A DNA stretch of 64,000 nucleotides, from NCBI RefSeq assembly GCF_000730425.1, contig NZ_CP008896.1:2046001-2110000 (forward strand), read 5' to 3'. Under the pieces are notes generated by a model. The model had not been told where the DNA came from, ran no database searches, and was given only the letters and a program-made list of their open reading frames with translations. This stretch comes from Pseudomonas fluorescens. Its GTDB lineage: Bacteria; Pseudomonadota; Gammaproteobacteria; Pseudomonadales; Pseudomonadaceae. A program made the position numbers and the translations under genes. Positions 59,326 through 64,000 of the stretch are shown in pieces. The stretch's first letter is position 1. Each line of letters opens with the position of its first letter.

Positions 59326-61045
59326 ACCCCAGCCCTCCCAGCTTCTGCCGGATCAACTGGTCGAGTTCCGCGCCTTTGGCCAACTGTTCACCCAGCAGCG
59401 CCGTGAGGTTCTGCATTTTATCGGCAAAGGCTTCGTCGTCATCTTCGACGGCCTCGGCACCGACATAACGGCCCGGGGTCAGCACATGGCCGTGCTCGGC
59501 GATTTCAGCGAGGGTAACGCTGCGGCAGAAGCCGGTAACATCGGTGTATTCGGCGATTTCACCACCGACATCAAGTGGTTCGCCACGCCAATTGGCCACA
59601 ATCTGCGCGATGCGCTCAATGTCGTTGTCGAGCAGTTCGATCTGCACCCGACTGACTTTGGTACCCAGCTTACGGGCGTCGATAAACAGTACTTCGCCAG
59701 GGCGGGCGACTTTCTGCTTGGTCAAAAACCATAGGCAGGCCGGGATCTGAGTGTTGAAGAACAACTGGCCCGGCAGTGCGATCATCACTTCAACCACGTC
59801 GGCCTCAACCATGGCGCGGCGAATGTCGCCTTCAGTGTTCTGACTGGAGCTCATCGAGCCGTTGGCCAGGACAATGCCGGCACGGCCGCTAGATTTCAGG
59901 TGAAACAGCATATGTTGCAGCCACGCGTAGTTGGCATTACCTTGCGGCGGCGGGCCGTAAACCCAGCGCGGGTCACCTTCCAGGGTACGGTGCCACCAGT
60001 CACTTATGTTGAACGGCGGGTTAGCCAGGACGAAATCGGCGCGTAAATCGCTGTGCTGGTTGCGGATGAAGGTGTCCGCAGGCTCACGGCCCAGGTTGAA
60101 ATCAATGCCGCGAATGGCTAGGTTCATCGCTGCCAGACGCCAAGTGGTGGGGTTGGACTCCTGGCCGTAGATGGAGACGTCGCCGAGTTTGCCGCCGTGG
60201 GCTTCGATGAATTTTTCCGACTGAACGAACATACCACCGGAGCCGCAGCAAGGATCGTAGACCTTGCCGTGGTGCGGGTTGAGTACCGCGACCAAGGTCT
60301 TGACGATGCTGGCCGGGGTGTAGAACTGGCCGCCTTTCTTACCTTCGGCACTTGCAAATTGGCCGAGGAAGTATTCATAGACCTGACCGAGCAGGTCGCG
60401 GGCATGGTGGGCGTCGCCGCCAAAGCCGATGATGGAAATCATATCGACCAACTCACCGAGCTTGCCATCGGGCAACTGGGAACGGGCATAACGCTTGTCG
60501 AGGATGTTTTTCAGACTGGAGTTTTCCGCCTCGATGGCGGACAGCGCCTCGTCGATGCGCTTGCCTATATCCACCTGTTTGGCGGAGGCACGGATTGACT
60601 CCCAGCGGGCTACTTCCGGTACCCAGAACACATTCACTTCTTTGTAATAGTCACGCTCTTCGAGTTCTGCGGCCAGATACGCCGGATCGTCACCTTCCAG
60701 GTAGTAGTCATCGCTGGCATCTGTAAAACGACGCTCCAGTTCGACACGGCGGCCTGCAAAGCTGTCGGAGATGTACTTAAGGAAGATCAGGCCGAGGACG
60801 ATGTGCTTGTATTCGGCGGCGTCCATATTGGCGCGCAACTTATCAGCCGTGGCCCAGAGGGTTTTCTCAAGCTCTTGCAAAGTGCTACTGGACTGGCTGT
60901 TGGTGGCTTTGCGGCCCGCCTTTTTCTTTGGTGCGTCAGGTTCGGCGATGGCGACAGTTTCGGGCGCTAAGCGGGCGCGCGCGGCGTTAAGGGCTTGTTC
61001 GGCCAGACTGTTGGCGACCTGTTCGGAATCCTTTTGATTCGTCAT
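59315..61045 (-). CDS. hsdM: Type I restriction-modification N6-adenine methyltransferase subunit
   Basis: 576 residues from MTNQKDSEQ (AGGAG 7 bases upstream). HsdM N-terminal helical domain (WATADKLRANMDAAEYKHIVLGLIFLKYISD), then the SAM motif DPCCGSGGMF and catalytic NPPF in VLANPPFNISDWW. It methylates adenine in the HsdS target and protects the host. An extra basic, Ala-rich N-terminus (KKKAGRKATNSQ) precedes the domain. First gene of the operon. Confidence 0.96.
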   Translation of the reverse strand: MTNQKDSEQVANSLAEQALNAARARLAPETVAIAEPDAPKKKAGRKATNSQSSSTLQELEKTLWATADKLRANMDAAEYKHIVLGLIFLKYISDSFAGRRVELERRFTDASDDYYLEGDDPAYLAAELEERDYYKEVNVFWVPEVARWESIRASAKQVDIGKRIDEALSAIEAENSSLKNILDKRYARSQLPDGKLGELVDMISIIGFGGDAHHARDLLGQVYEYFLGQFASAEGKKGGQFYTPASIVKTLVAVLNPHHGKVYDPCCGSGGMFVQSEKFIEAHGGKLGDVSIYGQESNPTTWRLAAMNLAIRGIDFNLGREPADTFIRNQHSDLRADFVLANPPFNISDWWHRTLEGDPRWVYGPPPQGNANYAWLQHMLFHLKSSGRAGIVLANGSMSSSQNTEGDIRRAMVEADVVEVMIALPGQLFFNTQIPACLWFLTKQKVARPGEVLFIDARKLGTKVSRVQIELLDNDIERIAQIVANWRGEPLDVGGEIAEYTDVTGFCRSVTLAEIAEHGHVLTPGRYVGAEAVEDDDEAFADKMQNLTALLGEQLAKGAELDQLIRQKLGGLGYEL

Positions 61046-61088
61046 GCACTGCTCCTGCATCCCACGCAGATGAATAGCGCGGTAAAAA

Positions 61089-61156
61089 AATGAAAACCCG
61101 ACCACCGATGGCCTGGGTGAAGATGGGCTTCATGATAACGGGTCGATGGGTTTTCG
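61089..61156. repeat. Inverted repeat upstream of hsdM
   Basis: GAAAACCC near 61090 and GGGTTTTC near 61148 face each other, with the flanks GACC/GGTC extending the pairing imperfectly. It covers the probable hsdM promoter region and could be an operator or a folded leader. Confidence 0.35.
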
Positions 61157-61248
61157 TCTGACTTCCTCGGTGTATTGCTAGCGATTGGCCACTTCTGGTT
61201 TATTTATATGTTGGGTAATGCTTTATCACACTAGGAAGGGATCCCAGC

Positions 61249-61353
61249 ATGAAGCCCGACAAAGACCTTGTGCGCGAAATTCTGCTGGCCATCGAAGCCA
61301 GCGACCTAACCCCTGACTCCTGGATCGATCTCACGCTTGGGCAAACCGAGTAG
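61249..61353 (+). pseudogene. Truncated DUF2513 protein gene
   Basis: 34 codons, starting MKPDKDLVREILLAIEASD, the N-terminus of DUF2513 proteins (usually over 100 residues, from prophages and islands), then an early stop in LTLGQTE. AGGAAGG lies 9 bases upstream, so initiation looks intact while the body is lost. A 40-base palindrome follows four bases later. Remnant from recombination. Confidence 0.7.
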
Positions 61354-61356
61354 GAA

Positions 61357-61396
61357 AAATTATGGCTCAGCAATAATTATTGCTGAGCCATAATTT
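61357..61396. repeat. 40-base perfect palindrome, probable bidirectional terminator or fused ends
   Basis: The left 20 bases begin AAATTATGGCTCAGC and the right 20 are their exact reverse complement, with no loop spacer. It lies between the stop of the DUF2513 fragment and contains the stop of a leftward ORF remnant (61377-61379). Ends in ATTT on both strands. Possible roles are a shared terminator or two copies of one end sequence joined head to head. Confidence 0.75.
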
Positions 61397-61500
61397 CGAA
61401 TAATTTGGCCTTCATCGACGTGGTCACCCAGTCGTTGACGAACCGGGCTTCCCCAAGACGCAGGTCGAAGTAGGGCCACTCGGCGCGGAGAGGCGAACTG
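61377..61500 (-). pseudogene. C-terminal ORF remnant of unknown protein
   Basis: Leftward open frame ending LRAEWPYFDLRLGEARFVNDWVTTSMKAKLFEIMAQQ then stop inside the palindrome. It has a plausible protein composition but no start codon; an in-frame stop near 61535 closes it upstream. I do not recognise the family. Likely the tail of a deleted gene. From 61500 to 61671 I see only short, unconvincing frames on both strands. Confidence 0.4.
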
Positions 61501-61671
61501 ATATCCCGCACCTTCGATGGCCTACTGCGGAGCAATCATTCAAGACCGCCGTGCGAATTCGATGCCATCAGAGACTTGTGGGGTTGCAGCCGCAACTGAA
61601 GGACAAGGACGTGATTGCCCTACGCGCTGGCCTGGACGCATTGCCAAGGGCCATTACACGTCACAATATTG

Positions 61672-64000
61672 TTACCCCTCCACGAAAGGCACCAAGTATT
61701 CAATCAGCCTATCAGCACGTATTGGCGATCGCTCAATCAATTGCTGGCACTGCCCTTCAAGTTCAATGTCGGTGAGCTGAGACTCGCACAGTTCCCTAAG
61801 TAGCACTCGCGCATCGGCAACCAGCGCCGTTAGACGGTCAAGCGTTAATGCATGGCTGCCGTGAGCCGCTGCTGCAGCGGTCGCCTTGTTCGTCGGATGA
61901 ATGACAACGCGCACGCTCGTATATCCATCGTAGTTTTTGTCGAACCATTGCTGGGCAACAAGCAGCTGACCGTGTTCCTCTTTGGTTAACGCGTTCTTGT
62001 CCAGCTTGCGACTTTTGGCTTCTAGGATCAGTGCAGTCTTGGTTGGAAGGAGCCAGAGTACATCCGGCCCTTCGCCGCCGTCGTCATGGCGCTCAGTTGA
62101 CACGCCAATTAGGTCACCAAGGTCTGCCAACGCTTGTTCGAACTGATTGGCAGAAGCGTTGCCATTGAGCTTCGAGGCCACCTGTTCAAAGCGTTGCAGC
62201 AGGCCGCGTCGCATACGATACCCACGCAGTTGAGATGCAATAGCAGCACCCTGTGCACCTGGAATAGGCAGAGGTCGGTAAGGAGGGGTGATCCGCGGAC
62301 GCAAAAGGTTTCGATTCGCGGCAAATGCTGAGCGTTGCAATTCGTCACTGCGCTCGGTTTGCCCCCAGTTGTTCGCTATGCGGCCCGCAAGTTGGAATAG
62401 CCAGCCGCGTGTTTGTTCGTCTGGAGCTTCCTGAGCATTAGCCACCTGATCTAACTTGGCTATCGCTTTGTCGTAATAGCCGTCAGCCCAATTGTTGAAA
62501 GCCTTACGTTCGGCTGCGGCCATATCAAACCGCTTGGGATCAGGTGCTTCTTGTATGACGTTCTCTGCAAGGGTAGCCGCGTGATATTCAACCCAGCCGG
62601 TGTCCCTGTTAATACTCAAAGTGATTGTATTCTCGAGATCATTGACGTCCTTCACTTCTTTACTGACCGTCGACCCCATTTCGAGCTGTGCGCGGGTCGC
62701 GCTCGTCAGTAGCTTGAAGTTTGCATCCTTGGCGATCCAACCAGCCAAATCCGAGCCAAGAAGCAGTACGACGCAGTGGTCACCCGCTCCACGAGCCCCG
62801 CGCCCGATGCCCTGTTCGATGCGCTGCGCTAGCATGCGGCTGATGGTTGCGCCGCCATAAAGGGTGGCCGCACGCAAAAGTTCATAGTCAGATGTACCGG
62901 CAGGAAGGCCCTCCATGATAAGAAGCCTGCACGAGTCCCCTGGTAAGTCGATGCCATCGTAGCGGTTTGCGAAAACAACCGGGCCGCTAGTCTTACGCGA
63001 CTGCAATGCCTCGATTTTTTTCTCCACTTGATCCGAGCCTTCTGAGAATTCTGCGACGTCTTCCCAAGCCTTAGCCGCATAGTTGGCGTGTACGAGAACG
63101 ACTGCGCCGAGGTTGTGATCTGCAACCTGCTTAAGAATTGCTTTCGTGACTTTATGTGCGTCGAAGTCGAACTTCATCAGGCTAGGGATCAGGATCATAC
63201 GTTCGCTGATGCCCGCCAGCGATCTTGAAGTCAAGGCACTATTAACGTGTCGGGGGTCGGCGTCGAATGTACGTACTATTTCACTATCGTCCGCGATAGT
63301 GGCGGACATGTAGATTCGGCGCGGCGCATCCGCGAAGGTTGGGAAGCTGTTGACCAGGGGGAGCACAGCAGTAACAGTGAAAGCTTTGCTGCTAATAAGC
63401 GCGTGGCACAAGTGTAAATTGTCACGCAATAGGGGCCAAGCGTACGGGGTGTCCTCGCCGTCGCCTCGCAATACTCCTCGAACCGTATCGATTTGCTCAT
63501 GCCAAGCCCAGTAAGGCACCTCAACTACGCCAGTACTGAGGCCCGAGACGGTATCATCAAAGGTGCCTAGTCGGTCTATCTCCCTGAACGCGGCTCGGAA
63601 CAGCATACACAGCGCGTCGTACCTTTCCTTGTCGACTTCTGATGAAATCTCGAGCGTGAACGACTCGCGGACTACCGAGAATGCCACATGAGCGTCATCA
63701 AGGATTACGGCTCCTGCTTTGATAGGCATCCGTCCCCCACGTACACCGAACTTGCTGTAGCCGTTGAACAGTGCCTTGTAAGACGCCACCATGACGGCTT
63801 TGCCATTCACGAAATCGTCCGCCAACGGCTGTCCTCGGACGTAAGGTACTGCGGCAATTCCTAGCGATTGAGCCTTTTCTAAGGTCTGCCTGACCAGCTG
63901 TGTTGTCGGTGCCAGATAGAGCACCGGCTCTTTGAGTTCATTCAGCGTCGACTGCGCTATTAGCAGACCAACCAGCGTCTTGCCGCCACCGGTATGCAGT
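61672..64000 (-). CDS. SF2 helicase with C-terminal PD-(D/E)xK nuclease-like domain (N-terminus beyond window)
   Basis: 776 residues visible, beginning in the Walker A motif HTGGGKT at the window edge. Motif II is DDAH (VILDDAHVAF) rather than DEAH; MSATIADDSE is motif III and QRIEQGIGRGARGAGDH motif VI. A middle helical region follows, then a domain with GPDVLW, ILEAKSRK and a nearby Gln: Asp...Glu-x-Lys, as in PD-(D/E)xK nucleases. The combination suggests a DNA-targeting defence enzyme, but I cannot assign it to a named system. It reads in the same direction as the hsd genes, separated by remnant sequence. Confidence 0.8.
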   Translation of the reverse strand, partial: LHTGGGKTLVGLLIAQSTLNELKEPVLYLAPTTQLVRQTLEKAQSLGIAAVPYVRGQPLADDFVNGKAVMVASYKALFNGYSKFGVRGGRMPIKAGAVILDDAHVAFSVVRESFTLEISSEVDKERYDALCMLFRAAFREIDRLGTFDDTVSGLSTGVVEVPYWAWHEQIDTVRGVLRGDGEDTPYAWPLLRDNLHLCHALISSKAFTVTAVLPLVNSFPTFADAPRRIYMSATIADDSEIVRTFDADPRHVNSALTSRSLAGISERMILIPSLMKFDFDAHKVTKAILKQVADHNLGAVVLVHANYAAKAWEDVAEFSEGSDQVEKKIEALQSRKTSGPVVFANRYDGIDLPGDSCRLLIMEGLPAGTSDYELLRAATLYGGATISRMLAQRIEQGIGRGARGAGDHCVVLLLGSDLAGWIAKDANFKLLTSATRAQLEMGSTVSKEVKDVNDLENTITLSINRDTGWVEYHAATLAENVIQEAPDPKRFDMAAAERKAFNNWADGYYDKAIAKLDQVANAQEAPDEQTRGWLFQLAGRIANNWGQTERSDELQRSAFAANRNLLRPRITPPYRPLPIPGAQGAAIASQLRGYRMRRGLLQRFEQVASKLNGNASANQFEQALADLGDLIGVSTERHDDGGEGPDVLWLLPTKTALILEAKSRKLDKNALTKEEHGQLLVAQQWFDKNYDGYTSVRVVIHPTNKATAAAAAHGSHALTLDRLTALVADARVLLRELCESQLTDIELEGQCQQLIERSPIRADRLIEYLVPFVEG

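Larger units (their letters stand above)
48338..64000. mobile_element. Left part of a recombinase-borne genomic island (Gamma-Mobile-Trio-like), right end beyond window
   Basis: The island starts after nrdA, somewhere between 48338 and 48528, and carries a four-gene recombinase operon, a type I restriction-modification operon and a helicase-nuclease gene. Base composition is visibly lower in GC than the flanking chromosome. Its position between nrdA and the expected nrdB, and its mobility plus defence cargo, support an island. The exact left end and any target duplication cannot be defined without the right end. Confidence 0.75.

Noticed and set aside
61500..61800. Short plus-strand frames (for example 61551-61775) as genes
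   Set aside because: They overlap the end of the helicase gene, lack RBS and recognisable domains; treated as remnant sequence.

Overview
This window is a Pseudomonas chromosome, most likely from the P. fluorescens complex. The evidence is high GC with Pseudomonas codon use, the fab/rne/murB/lpxK/comEC gene order of that genus, a GacS with the full H294/D717/H863 relay, and scattered Pseudomonas-type REP/REPIN repeats. The last 15.6 kb differ: lower GC, recombinase genes at one edge, and defence genes.

Layout. 1-5.5 kb is the leftward envelope-lipid cluster yceD-rpmF-plsX-fabD-fabG-acpP-fabF-pabC, with maf divergent from yceD. 6.2-12.8 kb holds sppA, a HAD phosphatase and rluC leftward, then rne rightward behind a ~0.65 kb structured leader. 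12.9-17.3 kb is a leftward molybdenum-hydroxylase operon: 2Fe-2S subunit, Tat-exported large subunit, XdhC and a MobA/MocA-like nucleotidyltransferase. 17.5-24.4 kb is a tightly overlapping leftward cluster, comEC and exbB-exbD-lpxK-trm112-kdsB-ptp-murB. 24.5-36.6 kb contains gacS, an ldhA-type dehydrogenase, a run of small genes, ttcA, sprT and a CoA-transferase. 36.7-39.4 kb is dctA behind a sigma-54 promoter with paired palindromic upstream sites, plus an AraC-type regulator. 39.4-44.7 kb carries phoQ/phoP, a phosphopantetheinyl transferase and an RstBA-like two-component pair. 45.4-48.3 kb is nrdA, preceded by DnaA boxes and a long structured leader.

Instead of the nrdB that normally follows nrdA in Pseudomonas, the window continues into a mobile island: three consecutive tyrosine recombinases and a small coiled-coil protein in one coupled operon. 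This arrangement fits the Gamma-Mobile-Trio (GmtY/GmtZ/GmtX) or Tn554/RIT type. The cargo read so far is a leftward type I restriction-modification operon (hsdM-hsdS-COG2958-like nuclease-hsdR), a remnant zone with a truncated DUF2513 gene and a 40-bp perfect palindrome, and a large SF2 helicase with a C-terminal PD-(D/E)xK nuclease-like domain that runs off the right edge.

The most interesting parts are the recombinase quartet splitting nrdA from nrdB, the helicase-nuclease protein, the second nuclease-like protein inside the hsd operon, and three regulatory regions: the dctA enhancer pair, the nrdA leader with a minus-strand terminator, and a consensus promoter that would make yceD nearly leaderless.
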